Source: JAVBRU01 sp031547595 (GTDB lineage: Bacteria > Bacillota > Clostridia > Christensenellales > Aristaeellaceae). Taken from it: a stretch of DNA of 64,000 bases. The notes under the pieces were generated by a model. That model had not been told where the DNA came from. It searched no databases and worked only from the letters and a program-made list of their open reading frames with translations. A program made the position numbers and the translations under genes. The stretch lies in contig JAVBRU010000029.1 of NCBI GenBank assembly GCA_031547595.1, forward strand, positions 46,795 to 110,794, in the 5' to 3' direction. This document shows, piece after piece, positions 1 to 6,839 of this stretch (position 1 is the first letter of the stretch; each line of letters starts with the position of its first letter).

Positions 1-1366
1 CCAGAGCGTCGGTGTGCGCCTGGTTGGCAATGCGGTTCAGTTCAGACGCATAGTCAGCCAGCTTCACTTTGCCCTGCAGGATAGCGATGATCAAATCGCC
101 GATGTCTTTTTCCGTGCCGTCCACTGTAACGCCGGTCTTAGCATACCAGCGGCTATTGGTATAGCCAGCTTCAGTCTTGTAGATTTCCATCACAACGTTC
201 TCGGGCTTTTCGCTCAGAGCGTAGTACATATTGATAAAGTTGGGCATGTTGGCATAGCCAGCGAGGAAGAATTCGTCCACTTCGGGGATGGTGCCGGCAT
301 TGATCGGCACACCGCTGAAACTCGCGCCTTCGGTGCGTTCAATCACGTCGAGGTAGAACAGCATGCCATCACGGTCGAAGGTCAGCCAAGAGATCAGGGC
401 ATACGCTTCGGCGGGATGCTGGGTGTTCGCGCCCACGAAGTAGTTGTCGGGCAGAACGACCATGGTCTCGTTGGGAAGGGGGAACAGGTCGGCTTCGAAA
501 GGCAGCTCGCCCTTCATCATCTTGCCCAGTTCGTAGGTGGCCATGTAGTTCAAGCCATAGAGGCCTTCGCCCCAGCCCTGGCTGGCGGACATGCCTTCAG
601 GCAGCCAGGAAGCATCGGGAGAGTAGTAGGAGTGGCCAACCTGCCCTTTGGCAACCGCGTCGCAGAAAGCGTTGATTACTTCGGCAAATTCGGGGCTGTC
701 CAGGTGATATTCGGTGCCGTCAAAGGTGAACCAGCCCATGCCCTTGGAAGGATCCAGGGAGAACACGCCGGTGTCAACCAAGGAAGAGGCAGAATAAATG
801 CCCTTGGTGGTGGCGGTGGTGGTGGCGGTCAGCATATCCAGCAGATCCTGGAAGGTGTAGTTGTAGGGAAGCGGATCGAGGTTCAGTTCTTCCATCAGGG
901 TCAGGTTCTGCGCCAAGCCGCACATATGCATGCTGGCAGGAATCGCGTAGATGTTGCCATTGATGATGCCGCCATCGCGCAGCGCCTTCACAACGGTCTG
1001 ATACTGAGCATCGTTCTCAGCGTAATCGTTCATCGCGCGGGCCCAGCCCTTGGACACGGTGTCCGGAATGCTGGCAGACATGTACGCGTCGGGCAGCTGC
1101 TGCTGGGAGGCCAGGGTGGTCATGAACTCAACATAGTCCATGCCCTTGCCATCGGGGTTGGTGGGAACTTCGATAATATCGACCTGAATGCCGGTGCGGG
1201 CGGTGAATTCCGCAATGCGCTGGCGGACAACGCCGTTTTCTTCCACGGTGCCAATGCCCCACTGCAGGAAGCTGATGGTAACGGGTTCTTCTGCAATGGC
1301 AACAGCACTGAACAGCATGGTCAGGCACATTACCAGCGCGAGGGCCAACGACAGGGTCTTCTTCAT
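1..1366 (-). CDS. Extracellular solute-binding protein of a sugar ABC importer (3' end outside window)
   Basis: The frame opens at an ATG (1364-1366) preceded by GGAGGAG and runs off the window start without a stop, so about 455 residues are seen and the C-terminus is missing. The N-terminus (MKKTLSLALALVMCLTM) is a typical signal peptide ending near AIAEE. The body reads as a family-1 solute-binding protein: a bacterial SBP-type start (VTISFLQWGIG), the conserved NG.IYAIPA segment and a late GVPINAGTIPE stretch. It would bind an oligosaccharide outside the membrane and hand it to permeases that should lie beyond the left edge. Substrate unknown. A long open frame on the opposite strand is an antisense shadow. 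Sure of the family, not of the substrate. Confidence 0.88.
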   Translation of the reverse strand, partial: MKKTLSLALALVMCLTMLFSAVAIAEEPVTISFLQWGIGTVEENGVVRQRIAEFTARTGIQVDIIEVPTNPDGKGMDYVEFMTTLASQQQLPDAYMSASIPDTVSKGWARAMNDYAENDAQYQTVVKALRDGGIINGNIYAIPASMHMCGLAQNLTLMEELNLDPLPYNYTFQDLLDMLTATTTATTKGIYSASSLVDTGVFSLDPSKGMGWFTFDGTEYHLDSPEFAEVINAFCDAVAKGQVGHSYYSPDASWLPEGMSASQGWGEGLYGLNYMATYELGKMMKGELPFEADLFPLPNETMVVLPDNYFVGANTQHPAEAYALISWLTFDRDGMLFYLDVIERTEGASFSGVPINAGTIPEVDEFFLAGYANMPNFINMYYALSEKPENVVMEIYKTEAGYTNSRWYAKTGVTVDGTEKDIGDLIIAILQGKVKLADYASELNRIANQAHTDAL

Positions 1367-1403
1367 AGTATCTCCTCCGTTTTCGTTGTGGTGAACGTCT
1401 CTT

Positions 1404-1458
1404 ATGAAAACGTTACACTTTATATTTGAAGCATACCATAGGTGCCATATAAATGCAA
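1404..1458 (-). promoter_or_regulatory. Promoter of the solute-binding gene with a LacI/CcpA-like operator
   Basis: On the minus strand a TTGCAT -35 (1453-1458) and TATGCT -10 (1430-1435) are 17 bp apart. Just downstream of the expected transcription start lies ATGAAAACGTTACA (1404-1417). A second, better copy, ATGAAAACGTTTATCA, sits at 1557-1572 upstream of the promoter. Both contain the TGAAAACGTT core typical of LacI-family and catabolite-control (cre) sites. Repression by a LacI-type protein is inferred. Confidence 0.4.
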
Positions 1459-1618
1459 TACCTGTACAAAACTTTTTTTTTTAGACCATATTGTTAAGAT
1501 TCGGTAAACAGTCATTCACTTGGCATGACATAGTTTTCATGAAATAACATCATTTTATGAAAACGTTTATCATTTTGCTTTTTGATATTTTAGTATAGTA
1601 TAATCACGGTTTTTTCTA

Positions 1619-1675
1619 TTGACAAAGGGCGGTGGGCATGCTAGAATACTAGTGTATTAATACAGGCAGTACACT
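1619..1675 (+). promoter_or_regulatory. Sigma-A promoter with YtrA-type operator for the ytr-like operon
   Basis: TTGACA (1619-1624) and TAGAAT (1642-1647) are separated by 17 bp. Immediately downstream lies AGTGTA-N13-TACACT (1651-1675), whose interior starts with the perfect 12-bp palindrome TGTATTAATACA (1653-1664). The AGTGTA-N13-TACACT layout is, from memory, the operator described for Bacillus subtilis YtrA. Its position over the transcription start fits direct autorepression by the GntR protein encoded next. Confidence 0.75.
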
Positions 1676-1692
1676 TGATGGGAGGCGGCAGT

Positions 1693-2088
1693 TTGAGCGG
1701 ATTATTCGAAATCGACTTGCGCAGTAATAAGCCAATTTACGAGCAGATTGTCACGCAGGTAAAGGAAATGGTACTCACAGGATATCTGCGCCCCGGCGAT
1801 GCTATGCCCTCTATCCGCGCCGTATCGCGGGAGGCCATGGTTAACCCCAACACAGTTGCCAGGGCCTATCAGGATCTGGAACGTCTGGGCCTGATCGAAA
1901 CGGTGGTTGGCCGTGGCACTTTCATAAAGGAGCAGCCAACGCCCTTCTATCCGCCCTCGGAGCTTAACAAGACGCTGGACAAGCTGAAAAGCCCCATCAT
2001 GGAAATGAAATTAATGGGGCTGACAAACGACAGTATCGTCACCCATGTAGAAGCAATTTTAGGTGCACTGGAGGGGGAAAAGCCATGA
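1693..2088 (+). CDS. GntR-family repressor, YtrA subfamily
   Basis: A 131-residue protein. The preferred start is TTG 1693 because GGAGG (1681-1685) lies 7 nt upstream and the resulting N-terminus (MSGLFEIDLRSNKPIYEQI) matches the short YtrA subfamily; a TTG at 1675 and an ATG at 1678 in other contexts fit worse. The winged-helix GntR domain fills residues 5-75 (IYEQIV, PSIRAVSREAMVNPNTVARAYQ, GRGTF). There is only a short C-terminal helix (about 50 residues) instead of a large ligand domain, which is the YtrA hallmark. It overlaps the ATPase gene by 4 nt (ATGA). Likely role: represses this operon, with relief by envelope or cell-wall stress as in the Bacillus ytr operon. Confidence 0.9.
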   Translation: MSGLFEIDLRSNKPIYEQIVTQVKEMVLTGYLRPGDAMPSIRAVSREAMVNPNTVARAYQDLERLGLIETVVGRGTFIKEQPTPFYPPSELNKTLDKLKSPIMEMKLMGLTNDSIVTHVEAILGALEGEKP

Positions 2089-2984
2089 GCATGATTGCAA
2101 CTGACATCTGTAAGGCCCTTGGCGGCAACACCGTATTATCAAAGGTGTCTATTGCCCTGAATCCGGGCAGCATTCACGGCCTGGTGGGCGAAAACGGGGC
2201 AGGAAAAACCACGCTGATGAACATCCTGGCCGGTCTATACAGACAGGACTCCGGTATGTTACAACTGGATGATCAGCCGGTGCATGACAAACCTGCTGCA
2301 AAAAAACAGATCGCCTACGTACCTTCGCAAAGCATCTTATTCCCCACATTCAAAGAAAAACAAACTTCGGTATTTTACAAGAGCTTCTTTCCAGACTTTG
2401 ATACGGATTACTTTCATACGCTCACCTCGGAAATCGGTTTCCAAAGGAAATCCGCGCGGCGGCTGTCCACCGGCATGCTGATGCTGGTCAATATCGCGGT
2501 AGCGCTGGCCCGGCACCCCAAGGTGCTGCTGCTGGACGAGCCCTTCAACGGCCTGGATGTGGTGGTGAAGCGCAAAATGATGGATCTGCTTCTCGCCCTC
2601 TCCGAGCAGGGCGAAACCGCCATCCTGATCTCCAGCCACAACCTGAACGACCTCGAGCGCATGATAGACGATGTGACCTTCCTGATACGCGGCAAGGTGA
2701 CGGCGCACGGAGATGTATTCACCGTCAAGCAAAGCTGCTATCGCCGTTATCAAGTGGTATTCATCGAGGACGCCCCCGTGAACCTGGCTGCCTGGCCGGG
2801 GATCACTCAGGTAGAACAAGTAGGCCGTGTGCACACCATCACCTGCCAGGGCGATGGCGATACCATCGAAGCAAAGCTTCGCGAATGCGGGCTTTTGATG
2901 CTGGAGCCGCTGGGTTCCTCCCTAGAGGATGCTTTCATCCACGGCTATCAGCAGGAAATCCAAAAGGAGGGCGTGGCAAAATGA
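2085..2984 (+). CDS. ABC transporter ATP-binding protein, YtrB-like
   Basis: A 299-residue cytoplasmic ATPase. Walker A is GENGAGKT at residues 35-42 and Walker B is VLLLDEPFNGLD, followed by an SSHNLNDLERM switch region. The signature motif is LSTGM instead of LSGGQ, a change common in YtrB-type ATPases with GntR-coupled operons. About 80 residues after the switch form the usual C-terminal extension. It starts inside the stop of the GntR gene and overlaps the permease start by 4 nt, so the three genes are translationally coupled. Partner: the membrane protein encoded next. Export or envelope-stress role is inferred from the B. subtilis ytr operon; substrate unknown. Confidence 0.92.
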   Translation: MSMIATDICKALGGNTVLSKVSIALNPGSIHGLVGENGAGKTTLMNILAGLYRQDSGMLQLDDQPVHDKPAAKKQIAYVPSQSILFPTFKEKQTSVFYKSFFPDFDTDYFHTLTSEIGFQRKSARRLSTGMLMLVNIAVALARHPKVLLLDEPFNGLDVVVKRKMMDLLLALSEQGETAILISSHNLNDLERMIDDVTFLIRGKVTAHGDVFTVKQSCYRRYQVVFIEDAPVNLAAWPGITQVEQVGRVHTITCQGDGDTIEAKLRECGLLMLEPLGSSLEDAFIHGYQQEIQKEGVAK

Positions 2985-4729
2985 AAAAGAATCATCCGTT
3001 TTGTACTTTGCTGTGGTATCACGCCAAGCAACTTTGGCCCCTGTGGATACTGATGCTGCTCCCCTGCCTGTGCGTCCTGTACGTCGTTCCTCTGTGCCTT
3101 TCAAATTTCCTTCAGCGGCTTATCTACCGCCCGCTCCTCACTTTTGACGCCGTCCAATATGCACGTTATTTAGAGACCGAGCTACTGTACACCTCCCTTC
3201 CACTTATTGTCTGTGCCGTGATACTGGCCGCCTTGCAGCACTGGCAGTACTACTATCCGCGCCGTGCGCGTATGCTGGAGAGCCTGCCCTACACCCGCTT
3301 GCAGCAGCTTTCCTGCCAGTTGCTTGCCGGTGTGCTGACGATATCACTTCCCTTTATGCTGTTTCTGGCAGGTACGCTGGTCAAATCCGCCCCGCTAATC
3401 CATTCCATCCAGCAGCAAGCGCTGATCTCCCCCTTCTATCAACAGATCAGCCAGCAAAACCCCTATCTGATCGTAACAGTGATGCTGCTACGCATGCTGG
3501 TCATGGGGGTGAGTGCCTATTTCGTGACCAGTGCCATCACGCGCCAGTTCGGCAATGTATGGGCTGGCCTAGCAGCCCTGGCATTGTCCTTCGGTGCGAT
3601 CTACTCGCTGGCATGGGGGTATCAGAGTTATCTAAATGCCTTGTGTGAGCTTCGTGATGTCAGTTTTGAAGAGTTGTTGCTTGCACGCCCTTCTTCCTTG
3701 TTTGCATGGGGTTATCCAGTCAGCCCGTATGCACAGGAAGGGCTTGTCCTGCCGTGGAACGACCTCATCGCTTTCCTTTTGCCGCACTTGACCTTCATCG
3801 GCATCAGCATTGTGGGCTGCGTATTGACCTACAAAAAACTGGCATTTGAAAGACTGCCCGACATTTTTGTCAGCCTCGGCTCCCGCATCTTCACATTCCT
3901 GATGGTACTGCTGGGTGGCTTCGGCGTTATGCTTTGCAACTCGCGTGTGTTCTACTATGCCGGTGATGAGCCCAACAAGGTCGGCATCGTGTGGGACAAT
4001 GATTTGCTGATCCTGATTCTGGTGGTATTAGCGCTCATTGTGCTGATTTTCTTCCTTCCCATCAAGCGCAAGCTGCGCAGCAAAAAAGCATTGGGCGCAT
4101 TGGCGCTGGCAGTGTTGCTGGGCGTTTCAGGCGGTGCGCACGCGGCGCAGGATATCAATGCCCCGGTCATGGACAACAGCCAGCTTGTGTTTCTGAATGA
4201 AACGGCACAGCAGCAGCTGAGCTTTATTCAGGACATGATGGACATTGCGAACGCATCTGGTATAGATGTAAGCAGCTTTTTTCATACTCCGGACGATTAC
4301 AGCGACAATATCTATACTCAGAACCTTTGGCCCCCATCTTCTTTGGGCAGCATCAGCGCCGCTCGCTACACAACCTACGCCGCTTGGTTAATTGAGCAAT
4401 ACCAAACCATGATCAAGCAAGGCGCGGGTATTGACTATGACACCTATCAGTATTATACCTATCTTGCAAGGGCAAACAGGCTAAGTCTATCTCTCCCACT
4501 GGAAAGTGAAGTGCACGAAGATATTGCAGCCATGCTGGAGCAATATGGATATGACTTTCTGGCCACGCAATATCATAGTTTCGTAAAAGAATCGGGCGGA
4601 GCGGCGGGCAGGAGCATATCGCATAGCGCAAGTTATGTGCAAAACGACCTCGACATGTATTTGGCCTCCAGCAATAGCTATAATTATAAGCAGGATGCCT
4701 ACGAAGTTTCTGTTTCCATCAACTTTTAA
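2981..4729 (+). CDS. ABC permease of the ytr-like operon, N-terminal part (interrupted by in-frame stop)
   Basis: The start is ATG 2981, with AAGGAGG at 2964-2970, overlapping the ATPase stop (ATGA). The 582-residue product has an N-terminal membrane segment near residue 15-40, about five more up to residue 360, then a last segment (LGALALAVLLGVSGGAHA) and a soluble, probably extracytoplasmic region rich in Tyr and Ser. This layout matches the large permeases (DUF6449-like C-terminal region) that accompany YtrB-type ATPases. The frame ends at TAA 4727-4729, but the codons right after it continue in the same frame as convincing protein for 163 codons, so the gene is likely interrupted by a nonsense change. 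The truncated protein keeps all membrane segments and could still be partly active. Confidence 0.8.
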   Translation: MKKNHPFCTLLWYHAKQLWPLWILMLLPCLCVLYVVPLCLSNFLQRLIYRPLLTFDAVQYARYLETELLYTSLPLIVCAVILAALQHWQYYYPRRARMLESLPYTRLQQLSCQLLAGVLTISLPFMLFLAGTLVKSAPLIHSIQQQALISPFYQQISQQNPYLIVTVMLLRMLVMGVSAYFVTSAITRQFGNVWAGLAALALSFGAIYSLAWGYQSYLNALCELRDVSFEELLLARPSSLFAWGYPVSPYAQEGLVLPWNDLIAFLLPHLTFIGISIVGCVLTYKKLAFERLPDIFVSLGSRIFTFLMVLLGGFGVMLCNSRVFYYAGDEPNKVGIVWDNDLLILILVVLALIVLIFFLPIKRKLRSKKALGALALAVLLGVSGGAHAAQDINAPVMDNSQLVFLNETAQQQLSFIQDMMDIANASGIDVSSFFHTPDDYSDNIYTQNLWPPSSLGSISAARYTTYAAWLIEQYQTMIKQGAGIDYDTYQYYTYLARANRLSLSLPLESEVHEDIAAMLEQYGYDFLATQYHSFVKESGGAAGRSISHSASYVQNDLDMYLASSNSYNYKQDAYEVSVSINF

Positions 4730-5218
4730 TTTGCACTGCCCTACACCCTGCAAAACGCGGAGGCGGTGGATGCCCTGATGCAAAAGCATGAAAAGATGCT
4801 GCGTAGGGAGGCTTTCCACAACGGTCAATACGGCCATCTGGCCTATTCGTATGCTCCTGGTAGCTTCAGCAGCATTACCAAAACCCTGATACAGTTTGCC
4901 CTGAAAGATGGCTATGCCGAGCGCGTCACCATCTTGTTGGGTTCCTATTACGGGTACTATGAGGCCGACATGCTGCTGCGCAGATGGCTGACCCCCGCAA
5001 GCGCAGAGGTGCCCTCCATCCTTAGCCTTATGGAGGGAATGACCCCGGAAATCGCCGAAAACCTACTGGAAAGCATGCTGCCTGACCTATATAACATCTT
5101 CATGCATCAGGGCGAGGTTACCATCATCCCCACCTCTGGGCGCTCCGGCAAAGTCGACGGATTTGCGTGGGAAATTCCGGCCAGCATGAAATGTGTGGTC
5201 ATTTATCCGCAAAAGTGA
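4730..5218 (+). pseudogene. C-terminal remainder of the interrupted ytr-like permease
   Basis: This stretch is in exactly the same reading frame as the preceding permease and has no stop for 162 codons. It begins FALPYTLQNAEAVDALMQ directly after TAA 4727-4729 and ends ...MKCVVIYPQK at TGA 5216-5218. A GTG at 4766 could start a separate 150-residue protein but has only GGAGGC overlapping it and no convincing spacing, so a single ancestral 745-residue permease is the simpler reading. A sequencing error at the TAA, a real nonsense mutation, or stop-codon readthrough would all look like this. A good terminator follows at 5225. Confidence 0.7.
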
Positions 5219-5224
5219 TGCAGC

Positions 5225-5260
5225 AAAAGCCCGGGATCGAAATGCGAATCCCGGGCTTTT
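5225..5260 (+). terminator. Rho-independent terminator of the ytr-like operon
   Basis: AAAAGCCCGGGAT and ATCCCGGGCTTTT form a near-perfect stem around a 10-nt loop, ending in TTTT, 7 nt after the permease stop. It is A-rich on the left, so it may also act on the minus strand. Confidence 0.85.
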
Positions 5261-5320
5261 CGTATGGCGTGAAATATGCTATAATGTTGACATTCAATAT
5301 GCTGATTGGAGCGTTTACAC

Positions 5321-6337
5321 ATGGATTTGCAAGAGCGTATAGCACAGTTTGAAAAAACCGTCCGCGCGGGCGTGGACAGCGGCATCTATCCCGGCGCGGT
5401 GGCGCTGATCGGGCAGGGCGACGAAGTGTATCTGCGCTTTGCGTGCGGTGATGCGCAGGTGATTCCCGAAAAGCGCCCCATGACGCTGGACACGCGCTTT
5501 GACCTTGCGTCCCTCACCAAGGTGACCGCTACCTGGCCGCTGATCATGCTGCTGTTGCAAGCGGGAAAATTGCAGCTTGACACCCCGCTTGGCAGCATAC
5601 TGGAGGGGCTGAGCGAGGGCAACGCACGCCTGACCATCTTTGATTTGTTGACACACACCTCCGGCCTCAAGCCCTTTCATTTATTATACGAAATGAACCT
5701 GACACCAGCAGCATGCATGGCCTATGTGTACAGTGCGCCGCCGGATACCGACAAGGGCAAAGAAGTAGTATACAGCGACAACAATTTCATACTGCTGGGC
5801 GAAGTAGCAAGTAAATTATTAAACATGCCGCTGGACACTGCCGCAAGGAAGCTGGTATGGGAGCCGCTCGGCATGCTGGACACCTGGTTTTTGCCGCCGC
5901 AAGATGTGCCCTTTGCCGCCACAGAGCAGCGGCCAGACCGTATGCAGTGCGGCGATGTGCATGACGAAAACTGCGCGTCGCTGGGCAGCGTGGCCGGGCA
6001 CGCGGGCGCGTTTTCCACCATTGACGACCTTGCGAAATACTGCCGCATGCTGGCCAGCAAGGACGGCAAAGGTCTGATTGAGCCAAGGTGGCTGGAGCAG
6101 AGCTTTGCCCTGCAAACCGAGGGCCTGGGTGAGGCGCGCGGGCTTGCCTTTGTGATATACCGTCAACATCCGGATGGCAATGTGATTGGTCACACAGGCT
6201 TTACCGGCACCTGCTATTGGGTGAACCGCAGAAGCGGCCTGTATGGCATCCTGCTGACCAACCGTGTGCACCCCACCCGCAAAAACACCGCGCTGATTCC
6301 GCTGCGCGGGGAGCTGATCAAGCTGCTTTTTGACTGA
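5321..6337 (+). CDS. Beta-lactamase-related serine hydrolase (class C fold)
   Basis: A 338-residue protein starting at ATG 5321, with GGAG 10 nt upstream; an upstream TTG (5306) lacks a ribosome site. The catalytic SxxK motif is S64-L-T-K67 (in DLASLTKVTA). The second motif is YSD (VVYSDNNF) in place of YSN or YAN, and HTG (IGHTGFTGT) replaces KTG. These variants are usual in esterase and D-aminopeptidase-like members of the beta-lactamase family rather than true beta-lactamases. No signal peptide is visible, so it probably acts in the cytoplasm as an esterase or peptidase. It is a single gene bounded by terminators at 5225-5260 and 6344-6374. Substrate unknown. Confidence 0.87.
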   Translation: MDLQERIAQFEKTVRAGVDSGIYPGAVALIGQGDEVYLRFACGDAQVIPEKRPMTLDTRFDLASLTKVTATWPLIMLLLQAGKLQLDTPLGSILEGLSEGNARLTIFDLLTHTSGLKPFHLLYEMNLTPAACMAYVYSAPPDTDKGKEVVYSDNNFILLGEVASKLLNMPLDTAARKLVWEPLGMLDTWFLPPQDVPFAATEQRPDRMQCGDVHDENCASLGSVAGHAGAFSTIDDLAKYCRMLASKDGKGLIEPRWLEQSFALQTEGLGEARGLAFVIYRQHPDGNVIGHTGFTGTCYWVNRRSGLYGILLTNRVHPTRKNTALIPLRGELIKLLFD

Positions 6338-6343
6338 TATTTT

Positions 6344-6374
6344 CTGCATGGGAGCGCACCCATGCAGTTTTTTT
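6344..6374 (+). terminator. Rho-independent terminator after the serine hydrolase
   Basis: CTGCATGGG (6344-6352) and CCCATGCAG (6359-6367) pair perfectly around a 6-nt loop and are followed by seven T. It isolates the hydrolase gene from the BlaI operon. Confidence 0.93.
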
Positions 6375-6385
6375 GCGCAAGGAGG

Positions 6386-6435
6386 TTGACAACTGTCTAC
6401 CCATCTGTTATCATGAAGGTAACAAACAGTCTACC
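6386..6435 (+). promoter_or_regulatory. Promoter of the BlaI operon with direct-repeat operator candidates
   Basis: TTGACA (6386-6391) and TATCAT (6409-6414) are 17 bp apart. Two near-identical 11-mers, AACTGTCTACC (6391-6401) and AACAGTCTACC (6425-6435), lie 34 bp apart and bracket the -10 box, about three helical turns. A weak dyad GTTA-N9-TAAC (6407-6423) lies between them. They are the best candidates for binding of the BlaI-type repressor encoded downstream; BlaI/MecI sites elsewhere also contain ACWGT-like cores. Confidence 0.7.
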
Positions 6436-6455
6436 TTTTTGAGGAGGAACCGTCT

Positions 6456-6839
6456 ATGAGCATCCAATTGACCCCCGCAGAGCAGAAAATCCTGGAGCTA
6501 TTGTGGGAGGAAGAGCCGTTGACCATGACGCAGATCACACACCGGCTGGCGGGCGTGACCGGCTGGACGAAGCATACCGTGATCAGCATCCTGAAGCGCA
6601 TGCTGGACAAAGGCACCCTGCGCATGGAGGATCAAAAGCCCGCCAAGCTGTACTATCCGCTGGTGCAAAAATCCTCCGTGGTGGCGCAGGAAACACAAAG
6701 CTTCCTCAGCAAAGTATTTGGCGGCGATACGCTGCTGATGATGAGCACCATGGTGGAAAGCGGCAAGCTGAACAAGCAGGAAATTGACGAGCTACTGGCT
6801 ATTTTGCAGCATGCAAAGGGGGCGGATACACATGAGTGA
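6456..6839 (+). CDS. BlaI/MecI-family transcriptional repressor
   Basis: A 127-residue protein starting at ATG 6456 after GAGGAGG. Residues 5-70 form the BlaI winged helix (LTPAEQKILELLWEEEPLT; TKHTVISILKRMLDKGTL). The C-terminal half is the helical dimer region in which BlaR1-type proteases normally cut. It overlaps the next gene, which encodes an M56 protease, by 8 nt, the standard BlaI-BlaR1 gene pairing. Likely role: keeps the operon off until the membrane protease is triggered and the repressor is cleaved or released. Confidence 0.93.
   Translation: MSIQLTPAEQKILELLWEEEPLTMTQITHRLAGVTGWTKHTVISILKRMLDKGTLRMEDQKPAKLYYPLVQKSSVVAQETQSFLSKVFGGDTLLMMSTMVESGKLNKQEIDELLAILQHAKGADTHE

Noticed and set aside
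14..1429. A 471-codon open frame on the plus strand
   Set aside because: It lies antisense to a clear signal-peptide SBP gene; its residues are Gly/His/Val-rich and match no fold.
4766..5218. A separate 150-codon gene from GTG 4766
   Set aside because: Same frame as the upstream permease, with no properly spaced ribosome site; better read as the permease tail.
5225..5260. A riboswitch between the permease and the hydrolase
   Set aside because: The structure is a simple terminator stem with no upstream aptamer-like conserved core.
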